NCBI GenBank assembly: GCA_018665815.1
Contig: JABJBP010000025.1
Location: 17,817 to 81,816, forward strand
DNA: 64,000 bases
From: Rhodospirillaceae bacterium
Lineage (GTDB): Bacteria; Pseudomonadota; Alphaproteobacteria; Rhodospirillales; Casp-alpha2
Direction of reading: 5' to 3'
Positions 27,131 through 35,338 of the stretch are shown here, piece after piece. How positions within the stretch are numbered: the stretch's first letter is position 1; the number at the start of each line of letters is the position of its first letter. The translations under genes and the position numbers were made by a program. The notes under the pieces were generated by a model that did not search any database, was not told where the DNA came from, and was given only the letters and a program-made list of their open reading frames with translations.

Positions 27131-27721
27131 ATGTTTAAAGTCCTTTCCACCGCCGCATTAACCGCCGCGCTGCTTATCAGTCTTTCTTTGCCTGCCGAGG
27201 CTATGAACCGAAATGGCTTGATCGCTGCTGTCAGTGCAAATTCTGGAGCCTCAAAAGCTGACGCAACTAAAGTGGTCGACGACGAATTCGACAGAATTTC
27301 CGCTGAGTTAAGTAGAGGGAGGAATGTGAACATTCTTGGGTTTGGTAAATTCTCTGTTGTCCGTCGGACGGCGAGGAAGGGACGGGACCCGAGGACGGGG
27401 CGACAAATCAATATTCCTGCGTCCAGACAAGCCAAATTCAGAGCTAGCAAGGTCCTCAAAAATGCCATGAACGGGCGTGGTAGTTATGACGCGGCCAACA
27501 AGCGGGCAAATAGAGAACTCCAGGCGCTATTCGACACGATCGGCGCCGAATTGGTCAAAAAGAATTCCGTGCGTGTTAGCGGGTTTGGGACTTTCTCTAC
27601 CAAGCGTCGTTCTGCGAGAGTGGGTAGGAATCCGAATACGGGGCAGCAGGTCAATTTCCCTGCGTCCAATATCGCCATATTCAGAGCCATCAAAGCACTC
27701 AAGGACGCCATAAATAGGTAA
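27131..27721 (+). CDS. Apparently exported protein with two HU-type DNA-binding domains
   Basis: 196 residues from the second ATG of a pair; GGAG lies 9 bases before it, and the first ATG (27125) would be only 3 bases away. Residues 1-24 form a clear Sec signal peptide (Lys3, hydrophobic core, AEA before Met25). Residues 25-114 are a full HU/IHF fold: dimer helices, ILGFGKFSVVRRTARKGRDP with the GRDPRTG arm motif, and a closing helix. Residues 119-196 are a second copy (VSGFGTFSTKRRSARVGRNP, GRNPNTG) with a shorter first helix. HU proteins normally have one domain and stay in the cytoplasm. No operon partner; base composition is more AT-rich than its neighbours, hinting at transfer. Could act on extracellular or periplasmic DNA. 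Confidence 0.85.
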   Translation: MFKVLSTAALTAALLISLSLPAEAMNRNGLIAAVSANSGASKADATKVVDDEFDRISAELSRGRNVNILGFGKFSVVRRTARKGRDPRTGRQINIPASRQAKFRASKVLKNAMNGRGSYDAANKRANRELQALFDTIGAELVKKNSVRVSGFGTFSTKRRSARVGRNPNTGQQVNFPASNIAIFRAIKALKDAINR

Positions 27722-27767
27722 ATCTATCGGTAACGTGGGCGGTGGGGTTGGAATTAAGGGCGTCGCC

Positions 27768-27816
27768 GCGCTGTCAACATTTTATTGTGCAGCGCACAAT
27801 AAAATGTTGACAGCGC
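27768..27816. repeat. Perfect 23-bp inverted repeat with AGC centre
   Basis: Arms 27768-27790 and 27794-27816 are exact reverse complements. The centre reads TTGTGC-AGC-GCACAA. It may end transcription of the HU gene or bind a regulator of the phasin gene; the -35 box of the phasin promoter lies in its right arm. Confidence 0.85.
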
Positions 27817-27851
27817 CTATAAACCTTCTATGTTGACAATGTTGCAACGCA
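27807..27851 (+). promoter_or_regulatory. Phasin promoter with PhaR-like operators
   Basis: TTGACA (27807-27812), 16 bases, TATGTT (27829-27834). Right after the -10 lies TGTTGC-AAC-GCAACA, whose core TGCAACGCA (27843-27851) sits at the expected transcription start. A second core, TGCAGCGCA (27788-27796), is the centre of the long inverted repeat upstream. Paired TGC-rich palindromes fit the repressor PhaR, which controls phasins in alphaproteobacteria; binding is inferred. Confidence 0.6.
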
Positions 27852-27928
27852 ACAAAACACGGTGATGCCGATGTCGGGTCACCGTTTTGAACCCTTTTAG
27901 CTACGATATGGAATTAGGAAACAAACCC

Positions 27929-28417
27929 ATGACCAAAGTTAAATCCAACGATCCTCTCGCCGCCGCCCAAAACGCCGTCAATGACGCGATTGCCGCGGCT
28001 CAGGAAAACCATCAGAAATTCGTCAAAACCGTCGAAGCCAAAGCCGGCAAAGCGCAGAAGGTTGCGCAGAAAGGCTTCGATCAGGCGGTCAGCGCCCACC
28101 ACGCCAACATCGACGCCCTGGTCGCTGCGACCATGGCTGCCGTCGATGGTTTCGGCAAAGTCGGCAGCCTCGCCAAGGACCAGATCGCTCAGCTTGAAGG
28201 CCAAGCCGGCGACGTAAAATCGGTTCTCGGCGTCAAAGATCCGAAGGAAGCCGTCGATCTTCAAATCGAAATGGCGACCGCCGGTCACAAACAATTCACG
28301 GCGTTCGCCGAAGCTTTCGCCCAGACCACTCAGGAAATCGCCAACGATGTCCTGAAGCCGGTCCAAGCCCAGGCCGCCGCGAACCTTAAGGCGCTCTCGC
28401 AGTTGAAAGTCGCCTAA
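27929..28417 (+). CDS. Phasin family protein
   Basis: 162 residues from MTKVKSNDPLAAAQNAVNDA, after TTAGGAA. Phasins coat polyhydroxyalkanoate granules. The protein is Ala/Gln/Lys-rich, almost all helical, without Cys or Trp, and has the family core GFDQAVSAHHANIDALVAAT and the later LQIEMATAGHKQFTAFAEAF. Two earlier in-frame ATGs exist but lack a ribosome-binding site. Single-gene unit with its own promoter and terminator; the control region suggests repression by PhaR until polymer is made. Confidence 0.88.
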   Translation: MTKVKSNDPLAAAQNAVNDAIAAAQENHQKFVKTVEAKAGKAQKVAQKGFDQAVSAHHANIDALVAATMAAVDGFGKVGSLAKDQIAQLEGQAGDVKSVLGVKDPKEAVDLQIEMATAGHKQFTAFAEAFAQTTQEIANDVLKPVQAQAAANLKALSQLKVA

Positions 28418-28453
28418 TCAGAATATTGCGATATCCACGCAAATTAAGTCTTA

Positions 28454-28482
28454 AGCCCCGGTGATTTCGCCGGGGCTTTTTT
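28454..28482 (+). terminator. Rho-independent terminator after phasin gene
   Basis: AGCCCCGG, 8-base loop, CCGGGGCT, then six T. Located 37 bases after the phasin stop; also usable in part for the convergent egtD gene. Confidence 0.88.
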
Positions 28483-28500
28483 CTTGGGCCGAGCCGATGC

Positions 28501-29463
28501 TTATGATGTGTCGGCGGCGACCTTGAACAGATGGACGGCAAATAAATTTTCGGCATCGGTCCAGACCTGCATTGGCTTGAACCCGGCGCGTTCAGCCAAG
28601 GCCTGAAATTCCTCGATGGAATATTTGTAGGAATTCTCCGTGTGGATGGTTTCGCCCTCGGCAAAATCAAAAGGTTGTCCATTGATGGTGACGGTTTGCG
28701 CTTTGGTACTTTTTAGATGCATTTCAATTCGACCCAGATTGGTGTTGTATCGTGCGACGTGGTTGAAAGTGTCGAGGTCGAAGTCACCGCCTAACTCCCG
28801 ATTGATACGGGTGAGCAGGTTCAAGTTGAACGCCGCCGTAACACCCGCCGGGTCGTCATAAGCAATTTCCAATCGCGCGCTATCCTTCTTGAGATCAACG
28901 CCAATCAACAACATGCCGCCCGGGCCGACGGTATCTCGTGCACCGACCATGAATTCGATGGCGTCGTCAGGATCGAAATTGCCGATGGTGGACCCGGGGA
29001 AGAACACAACCGGGTTGCCCCCTACGCGCGCCGGTTCGGGCAAGTCGACGGGGCGAGTGAAATCGGCAGCAACATGCAGGACTTCAAGTTCAGGATAGGC
29101 GGCGCGGACGTCATTTGCCGCTCGGTCCAGCTGATCGGCCGAAATATCGACGGCAATCAGCGCCACCGGATTGGATATGGCGTCAAGCAAAATGCGCACT
29201 TTTTCGAGCGAGCCCGCGCCGTACTCGACGAGCACGGCATCCGTACCCAGGTAATGGGCAATATCGTCGGCGTTCGTGTCGAGGATGCCGGTTTCCGTGC
29301 GGGTCGGATAATAGGCGTCGAGTTGGCAAATTTGATTGAACAACTCGGCGCCGCGGGCATCATAAAAATACTTCGGCTCAAGGCGTTTCCGGGATTTGGA
29401 AAGCCCACCTATGACATCACTCAAAAAAATCTCGCGCGTCGAGCCATTTGCATCAGATGCCAT
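28501..29463 (-). CDS. egtD: L-histidine N-alpha-methyltransferase EgtD
   Basis: Makes hercynine from histidine with three SAM, the first step of ergothioneine synthesis. 320 residues from MASDANGSTREIFLSDVIGG. Family blocks: EPKYFYDARGAELFNQIC near residue 30, SAM-site VEYGAGSLEKVRILLDA, and FFPGSTIGNFDPDDA, plus a C-terminal NSYKYSIEEFQALAERAGF. The frame is open 81 codons further up, but that part overlaps egtB and is not EgtD-like. Start overlaps the end of egtB by 11 bases, so the two form an operon egtB-egtD. Confidence 0.95.
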   Translation of the reverse strand: MASDANGSTREIFLSDVIGGLSKSRKRLEPKYFYDARGAELFNQICQLDAYYPTRTETGILDTNADDIAHYLGTDAVLVEYGAGSLEKVRILLDAISNPVALIAVDISADQLDRAANDVRAAYPELEVLHVAADFTRPVDLPEPARVGGNPVVFFPGSTIGNFDPDDAIEFMVGARDTVGPGGMLLIGVDLKKDSARLEIAYDDPAGVTAAFNLNLLTRINRELGGDFDLDTFNHVARYNTNLGRIEMHLKSTKAQTVTINGQPFDFAEGETIHTENSYKYSIEEFQALAERAGFKPMQVWTDAENLFAVHLFKVAADTS

Positions 29464-30769
29464 GTTTGCTCTCCGGGCGTTGAGCGTCATCGGAGGCAAG
29501 GCGAATGCCGGAAAATTGCCAACGGTCTTTCGGATAAAAGAAATTTCGATAGCTTGCACGAATATGATCTTCCGGAGTCGCGCAGGACCCGCCGCGCAGT
29601 ACCATCTGGCCCGACATGACCTTGCCGTTGTATTCCCCGACCGCGCCGATGTCGGGCTTGAACCCAGGATAGGCGCCGTACGCGGTTTTTGTCCATTCCC
29701 AGACATCGCCGAATATCTGGGTCATGCCGTCGCCGTTGGCCGGCAGAGGATGGAACGCGCGAGTGTCGACGAAATGCCCGTCAACCTCGAGCCCGGCGGC
29801 CACGGCCTCCCACTCAGACTCGCTGGGTAGCCGGTGCCCGGCCCAGCGGGCATAGGCATCCGCCTCGAAATAACTGACATGGCAAACTGGCGAATCCGGA
29901 TCCATGGGGCGCAGGCCGGAAAGCGTAAACACCGACCAACTGTCATCGTCGCCTTTCTGCCAATATGAAGGCGCTGTCCAGCCTTGGGCCTGACTGATCG
30001 ACCAGCCGTCAGACAACCAGAATTCGGGCCGCGTGTACCCGCCGTCCCGCATAAATTCCAGGTATTCGCCATTGGTCACGGCGCGGGTGGCAAGCCGGAA
30101 GGGGTCGAGCCAGACATTGTGTCGGGGGCCTTCGCAATCAAAGGCAAAACCGCCGCCGTCATATCCGATTTTGACCAAGCCGCCAGGATGATCAACCCAG
30201 TCTTGCGCACGGGTGCGGGCTGCATCGCGCGGACTTGGTGGCTGATAGGCGGGCTTCATTAGGTTGCACGAAAAGACGTGTTTGATGTCGGTGAGAAGCA
30301 ATTCTTGATGCTGCTGTTCGTGGTTGAGGCCAAGTTCCAATAGGGTCACGAATTTTTTTGCAATGCCGCCTGGCGTCGAAGCCAATTCGGCCAACGCATC
30401 ATCCACGTGGCGGCGGTAAGCGAGGACCTCGGCCAGCGCCGGGCGTGATAAAAGCCCGCGAGACGGCCGCGCATGGCGCGGACCAATTTGTTCATAGTAG
30501 GAATTGAACAAATAATTGAAATCCTTATGAAAAACAGTATACCCAGCGTGGGCTGGCAATAGAACGAATGTCTCGAAAAACCAAGTGGTATGTGCCAAAT
30601 GCCATTTCGTCGGGCTGGTATCGGGCATCGATTGGATGCACTGATCTTCGGCGCTTAGAGGGGTTGAGAGTTCCAAGGACCGTGCGCGAACTGTGGCGAG
30701 TCGGTGATAAAGCGTCTTGGCGGCCTCGTTGGATTGTTGGGCCGTCTTGTCGTCTTGGGCCGAATTCAT
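29453..30769 (-). CDS. egtB: Ergothioneine biosynthesis sulfoxide synthase EgtB
   Basis: Non-haem iron enzyme joining hercynine to a thiol donor with oxygen. 438 residues: an N-terminal DinB-like domain with the iron site (WHLAHTTWFFE; HEQQHQE with His150, His154, Glu156) and a C-terminal FGE-sulfatase-like domain ending QMVLRGGSCATPEDHIRASY and FSGIRLA. No egtA, egtC or egtE is adjacent; in two-gene systems the thiol can be cysteine directly and the lyase is encoded elsewhere. Operon with egtD. Confidence 0.94.
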   Translation of the reverse strand: MNSAQDDKTAQQSNEAAKTLYHRLATVRARSLELSTPLSAEDQCIQSMPDTSPTKWHLAHTTWFFETFVLLPAHAGYTVFHKDFNYLFNSYYEQIGPRHARPSRGLLSRPALAEVLAYRRHVDDALAELASTPGGIAKKFVTLLELGLNHEQQHQELLLTDIKHVFSCNLMKPAYQPPSPRDAARTRAQDWVDHPGGLVKIGYDGGGFAFDCEGPRHNVWLDPFRLATRAVTNGEYLEFMRDGGYTRPEFWLSDGWSISQAQGWTAPSYWQKGDDDSWSVFTLSGLRPMDPDSPVCHVSYFEADAYARWAGHRLPSESEWEAVAAGLEVDGHFVDTRAFHPLPANGDGMTQIFGDVWEWTKTAYGAYPGFKPDIGAVGEYNGKVMSGQMVLRGGSCATPEDHIRASYRNFFYPKDRWQFSGIRLASDDAQRPESKHGI

Positions 30770-30933
30770 GTCGCCTCTTGCTCCGTCTCAGGTGGTTAAT
30801 ACTGGTGGTGAAACGGGGCCATCCTAGCCAATGATTAAGGTTCAGGACAAATTTTGCCCCAATTGGTGGCCAAATGGCGGTATGAATTTGACCGCGAATG
30901 CGGCTTGTCATGCGGATAAGTCAGGAACCTGGA

Positions 30934-31884
30934 TTAGAGTGAAGTCCCGGCTGAACTAAGCAAGTAAATCAACACCGGTAGCACGACCATTGAGGCCAAT
31001 GTTGTCACGAAAATAGTAGTCGAGGCTATGGCCTCCGCGGTGCCGTAACGGTTGGCGAACAGGAACATGTTGATACCCGCCGGCTGCGCGGCCATCAAAA
31101 CCACTGCTATTGTCCAGACGGGGTCCAGATGTAGGACATGCGCCGCCAATACCCAAACAAAGGCGGGCATGACGATCAATTTCAAAATGCTGACAACAAT
31201 CGATTGGGCAATCCGGCCCTTGATTCCATAGCGCGCCAGTGTCGCGCCGAGTGCGAACAGTGAGCACGGAATCACGGCACCTTTCATGAACGTCAAGACT
31301 TGATCCGCCATCGATGGGATTGAGAGGCCACTGGCATTCCAGGCAAGGCCAGCGCCGAGGCCCAGGACAACTGGATTGGTGCCCATACCTTTGAGAACTT
31401 CCATGGCCGTTGCCAGAGGTCCCCGCCCGTCGGCTCGACCGCTCTCCAAAAGCACCGTTGCCGAGCTCATCAAAATCAGGCTGTGGATGGAAATGATCAG
31501 GAATGACGGCAGCGCGCCGGCATCCCCAAGCACCAATAGATTGATCGGAATACCCAGTAACACCGTATTCCCATAACACGCACCCATGCCCGTAATCGCG
31601 GCGCCTTCAAAATCGCGTTTAAAGACACTAAGGGCAATCACCATGCCGATGCCATAGATTGCTAATGCTGCCGGGAAGAACGCCAGCCATAGTTCCCATG
31701 GCGGATTGGAAAATACGTTGGCATTGGCCATGGCGCGAAACAGCAATGCCGGGATGGCGAAATCAAAGACAAACCGCGCGACGCCTTCGGCTGCTGATTG
31801 CGGAAACCAGCCGAACTTCACGGCGCCGTAGCCGATGAGTACGACGGTAAAGACCGGAGCGACGACGTCTAAGGCGGCGAATAT
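30934..31884 (-). CDS. AEC-family transporter (homology points to an ATA start)
   Basis: Auxin-efflux-carrier-like membrane protein with about ten helices; Gly/Pro/Asn motifs such as GNTVLLGIPINLLVLG and MAAQPAGINMFLFANRYG fit the family. Homologues begin M-F-x-A-L-x-x-V-x-P-V-F. That segment is encoded here (FAALDVVAPVFTVVLIGYGA) but its first codon is ATA at 31884, with AGGAG eight bases upstream. No ATG, GTG or TTG lies in frame before the GTG at 31821, which would delete the whole first helix. Translation from ATA, or an ATG-to-ATA change, is implied. It starts 22 bases after the metallo-beta-lactamase gene on the same strand. Substrate unknown. Confidence 0.85.
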   Translation of the reverse strand: MFAALDVVAPVFTVVLIGYGAVKFGWFPQSAAEGVARFVFDFAIPALLFRAMANANVFSNPPWELWLAFFPAALAIYGIGMVIALSVFKRDFEGAAITGMGACYGNTVLLGIPINLLVLGDAGALPSFLIISIHSLILMSSATVLLESGRADGRGPLATAMEVLKGMGTNPVVLGLGAGLAWNASGLSIPSMADQVLTFMKGAVIPCSLFALGATLARYGIKGRIAQSIVVSILKLIVMPAFVWVLAAHVLHLDPVWTIAVVLMAAQPAGINMFLFANRYGTAEAIASTTIFVTTLASMVVLPVLIYLLSSAGTSL

Positions 31885-31906
31885 GGGGCTGGCTCCTGGC
31901 CGTGAG

Positions 31907-32839
31907 TTATTTTTTCAGACTGGCGTAAACAAGGCCGACAAAAGCGTCAGGCTTTAAGAAACCATCACCCCATTCGGCGTCCAGTGCCTGCGTGGGTTTG
32001 GCGGAGATCACGTCGGATTTGGATTTTCCTGCATCGACCAATGGTTTCACGCCGGCCCGGACCTTCATCAGCATCTCGCGGTAATCGCTCAACGCTGCCT
32101 TATCAGCCAAAGGGCCATGACCGGGGATGATTTTGGTATTGGGTCCGGCCAGTTTCAGTATTTCGCCAACCGCCGCAATCATCCCGGTGATCGAGCCGCC
32201 GTGTTCCTCGTCGATGAACGGATAGAAGCCGTTGAAAAACAGGTCGCCTGTGTGAACGACATCCGCCTCAACGAAGTGCACGAATGAATCACCGCCGGTG
32301 TGGGCCGAGGGCAAGTGACGGACATGCAGAGTCTGGCCGTTCATGTGAAAGGTCGTGGTGTCATTGAAAGTGATGACCGGGAGCGCGGCCTGTGGCGCGG
32401 CCGGAACCTTTTTGTTGAAGGCGGAAATCATCTGGTCAGCGCTCATTAGTTTGCGGACGTTGTCATGAGCGACGATGACGGTGCCTTTTTTGCCCATGTT
32501 CTCATTGCCGCCGGTATGATCGAAGTGCCAATGGTTGTTGAGCACGAATTTCACGGGGGCCGAGTTTATTTTCTTGATGGCGGCTAGAATTTTGTCGGTG
32601 AGTGGTGCGAACTGATCGTCGATCATGAAGATGCCATCGGCGCCCGACGAGACGCCGATGTTGCCTCCCGCGCCGCTCAGCATGTGTACACCGGCGGTCA
32701 GCTTCGTTGCCTTGATCTCGACCTTTGAGAAATCTCGGGCGGCTGTCATGCTGGGTGTGGCCATTAACAAGCCAGCACAAATGCCGAAGACTGAAATGAT
32801 ACGAGTGGCAGTTCCTGTTACTTGGATTGGGTTGAGCAT
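31907..32839 (-). CDS. Exported metallo-beta-lactamase-fold hydrolase
   Basis: 310 residues with a signal peptide (hydrophobic 13-29, MTAARDF cleavage zone near 34), so periplasmic. Zinc ligands: NNHWHFDHTGGN (HxHxDH), His in LPSAHTGGD, Asp in VVHTGDLFFNG and the terminal PGHGP His. Resembles cyclase/quinoprotein-relay-type MBL proteins of unknown substrate rather than true beta-lactamases. Probably co-transcribed with the AEC carrier 22 bases downstream. Confidence 0.88.
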   Translation of the reverse strand: MLNPIQVTGTATRIISVFGICAGLLMATPSMTAARDFSKVEIKATKLTAGVHMLSGAGGNIGVSSGADGIFMIDDQFAPLTDKILAAIKKINSAPVKFVLNNHWHFDHTGGNENMGKKGTVIVAHDNVRKLMSADQMISAFNKKVPAAPQAALPVITFNDTTTFHMNGQTLHVRHLPSAHTGGDSFVHFVEADVVHTGDLFFNGFYPFIDEEHGGSITGMIAAVGEILKLAGPNTKIIPGHGPLADKAALSDYREMLMKVRAGVKPLVDAGKSKSDVISAKPTQALDAEWGDGFLKPDAFVGLVYASLKK

Positions 32840-33031
32840 TTGCGATCTTCCTCGGATATGGGGTTGGCTTGGTTGTGCCTAATATAGGCAACGCGCGGCG
32901 CGGCCGCGAGGAGAGATTTGGGCTCGCGATCCCCTAGCGCAACCGTGAACAGGTGTCATTTTACGGCGGCCGCCCCACATCTTATTTATCTAATATGAGC
33001 TAACTTGATATTTTGATGAGAGATCGCACCG

Positions 33032-33787
33032 ATGAGCAAATGGAAATCAATTTTTGGCGCAGCCGCTATTTTGGCCGTTGTACAAGCCGCCGCGCCGGCC
33101 AACGCTGGTTCCGGCGATGCGCCGACCGTTGTTGAATTGTTTACCTCGCAAGGCTGTTATTCGTGCCCTGCGGCAGAGGCTTTTCTGACCGAACTGGCTG
33201 ACAAAGAAGATCTCGTCGCCTTGGAATGGCATGTCGATTATTGGGATGAATTGGTTTATGGCTATGCCGGCAAATGGAAGGATCCGTTTTCCAGCCGCGA
33301 CAACACCCATCGCCAACAGATATACAACCAATCCATCCGCGGTCAGGGCGGTGTTTACACGCCGCAAATGATCATCGGCGGGCGCTTGGAAGCGGTGGGC
33401 TCACAGCGTGGCTCGGTCCAGACCGCAATCCAACGCACCAGGGCCGAAGCGCCGGCCAAGCTTGGGGTGACGATCATTCCGAAAGCCGATAAGGGCATGG
33501 TTGTCCATGTTGACGGAAAGGATGCCAGGCCGGCGTCCATCTGGCTGATCCGTTATGATCACGCCCACACCACTGTGGTGAAATCGGGCGAGAACAAGGG
33601 CAAGACATTGACCAGCCGCAACATCGTCCGCGGCGTGGAGCGCGTCGGTGCCTGGAAAGGCCGTTCAACCAAGGTTGAACTGGCCAGCCTCAGTTTGGCT
33701 GAGAACCAAGGCTGCGCGATTTTGGTCCAGGGGGAAAAACCGAACCGCCATGGGCCAATTTTGGGTGCTGCTAACTGCCCGCGCTAA
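33032..33787 (+). CDS. DUF1223 thioredoxin-fold exported protein
   Basis: 251 residues. Signal peptide 1-25 (AAPANA cleavage), then VVELFTSQGCYSCPAAEAFL with the redox pair Cys42/Cys45, as in DUF1223 proteins, which have a thioredoxin-like front half and a beta-rich rear half. Likely periplasmic thiol-disulfide or metal-related function; not characterised. Its last four bases overlap the end of the convergent AraC regulator. Confidence 0.88.
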   Translation: MSKWKSIFGAAAILAVVQAAAPANAGSGDAPTVVELFTSQGCYSCPAAEAFLTELADKEDLVALEWHVDYWDELVYGYAGKWKDPFSSRDNTHRQQIYNQSIRGQGGVYTPQMIIGGRLEAVGSQRGSVQTAIQRTRAEAPAKLGVTIIPKADKGMVVHVDGKDARPASIWLIRYDHAHTTVVKSGENKGKTLTSRNIVRGVERVGAWKGRSTKVELASLSLAENQGCAILVQGEKPNRHGPILGAANCPR

Positions 33788-34710
33788 ATTTTCACGACCG
33801 CGTCGGCGCCCTGTTGCCGGTCGCGGCGCGGCGAAACACCGAATTTTCGGGAATACTCGCGGCTGAACTGGGTCGGGCTTTCGTAACCCACTTCGTAGGC
33901 CGTGGTGGAGACGGAAAATTGTCCACTCATCAAAAGCCTGCGCGCGTCCATGAGGCGTAAATCTTTTTGGTATTGCAGCGGAGTCGTTGCGGTAATGGAT
34001 TTGAAGTGCTCGTGAAAGGACGATGCGCTCATCCCGGCGTCGTCGGCAAGATCAGCGACGGCCAGGGGGTTGGCAAAGTCCTGGCGGATATACGCGATGG
34101 CCCGCGTGATCCGGCTGGCGTGGCTGTTGCGTTGAATGAGATTACGCAGCATGCCGCCATGCGGCGCCGTCAGCAGGCGGAAATGCATTTCCTTGAGGAT
34201 CAGGGGGCCCAGAACTTTCGCTTCGGCGGGGGTGTCGAGTAGCGCGAAGTACCGGCTCATGGCGTCATAGAGCCCCGAGTCCGTTTCGCAGACGTCGATG
34301 GAGGTCGCTTGGGCTTCGGCGATCTCCGAATCGGATACCTCGCCATAGAGACTGCGGACGATGTCCAGATCGAGGATCAGGATGAGCGCCACGTATGGCG
34401 CCTCATGGCTCGCTTCCGTCACCCGGGCATACACCTGCACATCATGGCTGACGATCAGCGACGCCCCAGCGCGGTAGGCATAGGTCCGATCCCCCAGATT
34501 GGTCTCCTTTCCGCCCTGCAGGATTAGGCAGGCGACGGGTTCGTACTGAATGCATTCCAAGTCTGTCGGTCCACGGCTGGCGTAAACGGCGAGACCCGGC
34601 AATCCGGTCTCGATGGGTTGACCCCATTGGCCCTGCTCTTCAACAAATGCGGTCGCTTTTGCGATCAACGCATGTTCGGTCATTGGCTGCTCCGTTGCTG
34701 TTCGCATCAT
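33784..34710 (-). CDS. AraC-family regulator (AraC_N cupin type)
   Basis: 308 residues. N-terminal cupin-like ligand domain of the AraC_N type (PVACLILQGGKETNLGDRTY, PYVALILILDLDIV), C-terminal double helix-turn-helix from about residue 205: LAVADLADDAGMSASSFHEH and TTAYEVGYESPTQFSREYSR. ATGs at 34707 and 34683 are alternative starts. Divergent from the iorAB-like pair, separated by a 167-bp gap that contains CTGGCA-GGCG-TGCCAG (34782-34797); control of that pair is a reasonable inference. Confidence 0.9.
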   Translation of the reverse strand: MMRTATEQPMTEHALIAKATAFVEEQGQWGQPIETGLPGLAVYASRGPTDLECIQYEPVACLILQGGKETNLGDRTYAYRAGASLIVSHDVQVYARVTEASHEAPYVALILILDLDIVRSLYGEVSDSEIAEAQATSIDVCETDSGLYDAMSRYFALLDTPAEAKVLGPLILKEMHFRLLTAPHGGMLRNLIQRNSHASRITRAIAYIRQDFANPLAVADLADDAGMSASSFHEHFKSITATTPLQYQKDLRLMDARRLLMSGQFSVSTTAYEVGYESPTQFSREYSRKFGVSPRRDRQQGADAVVKI

Positions 34711-34877
34711 ATAACCGGTTCGGCGTTGAAATCATCATCGATTACGCCAATCTGTACGATTAGGCAGGAATTGCGGAGAATCTGGCAGGCGTGCCAGCGT
34801 TCGCCGTCCTACATAAAGGTGGTCGCGGGATTGCCTTGTAGACACGGCATCGGCCAGGAAAGGGAGCCACATACACT

Positions 34878-35336
34878 ATGGCGAAACTCAACATCAACGG
34901 CACCGTCCACGAAGTGGATGCGCCAGGGGATATGCCCTTGCTTTGGGCGATCCGTGATTTGGCCGGACTGAGCGGCACGAAGTTCGGCTGTGGCCTTGCA
35001 CAGTGCGGCGCGTGCACTATTCACTTGGACAACGAACCCGTCCGGTCCTGTCAGACTTTCGTCGAGGACGCCGACGGCGCGACGATCACCACCATCGAAG
35101 GCTTGAACGGTAAGGTCACCGACACGGTGCGCGCTGTCTGGACTGAAATGGACGTGCCCCAGTGCGGGTACTGCCAGTCAGGCCAGATCATGTCTGCCGT
35201 GGCCCTACTGACTGCGAACAAAATGCCGACGGACGCGGACATCGATGATTCCATGTCTGGTAATCTGTGTCGTTGCGGTACCTATCACCGTATCCGTGCC
35301 GGCATCCACGAAGCCGCAAAGCGGTTGGAGGCCTGA
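34878..35336 (+). CDS. Two-[2Fe-2S] subunit of molybdenum hydroxylase (IorA-like)
   Basis: 152 residues with a plant-type [2Fe-2S] domain ([20 protein letters not shown], about 36-55) and an all-helical second cluster domain ([10 protein letters not shown] and [12 protein letters not shown]). This is the electron-transfer subunit of xanthine-oxidase-family enzymes of the isoquinoline 1-oxidoreductase type. The large subunit follows after 2 bases. No FAD subunit is present, so electrons probably pass to a cytochrome or other membrane acceptor. Confidence 0.93.
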   Translation: MAKLNINGTVHEVDAPGDMPLLWAIRDLAGLSGTKFGCGLAQCGACTIHLDNEPVRSCQTFVEDADGATITTIEGLNGKVTDTVRAVWTEMDVPQCGYCQSGQIMSAVALLTANKMPTDADIDDSMSGNLCRCGTYHRIRAGIHEAAKRLEA

Positions 35337-35338
35337 TC

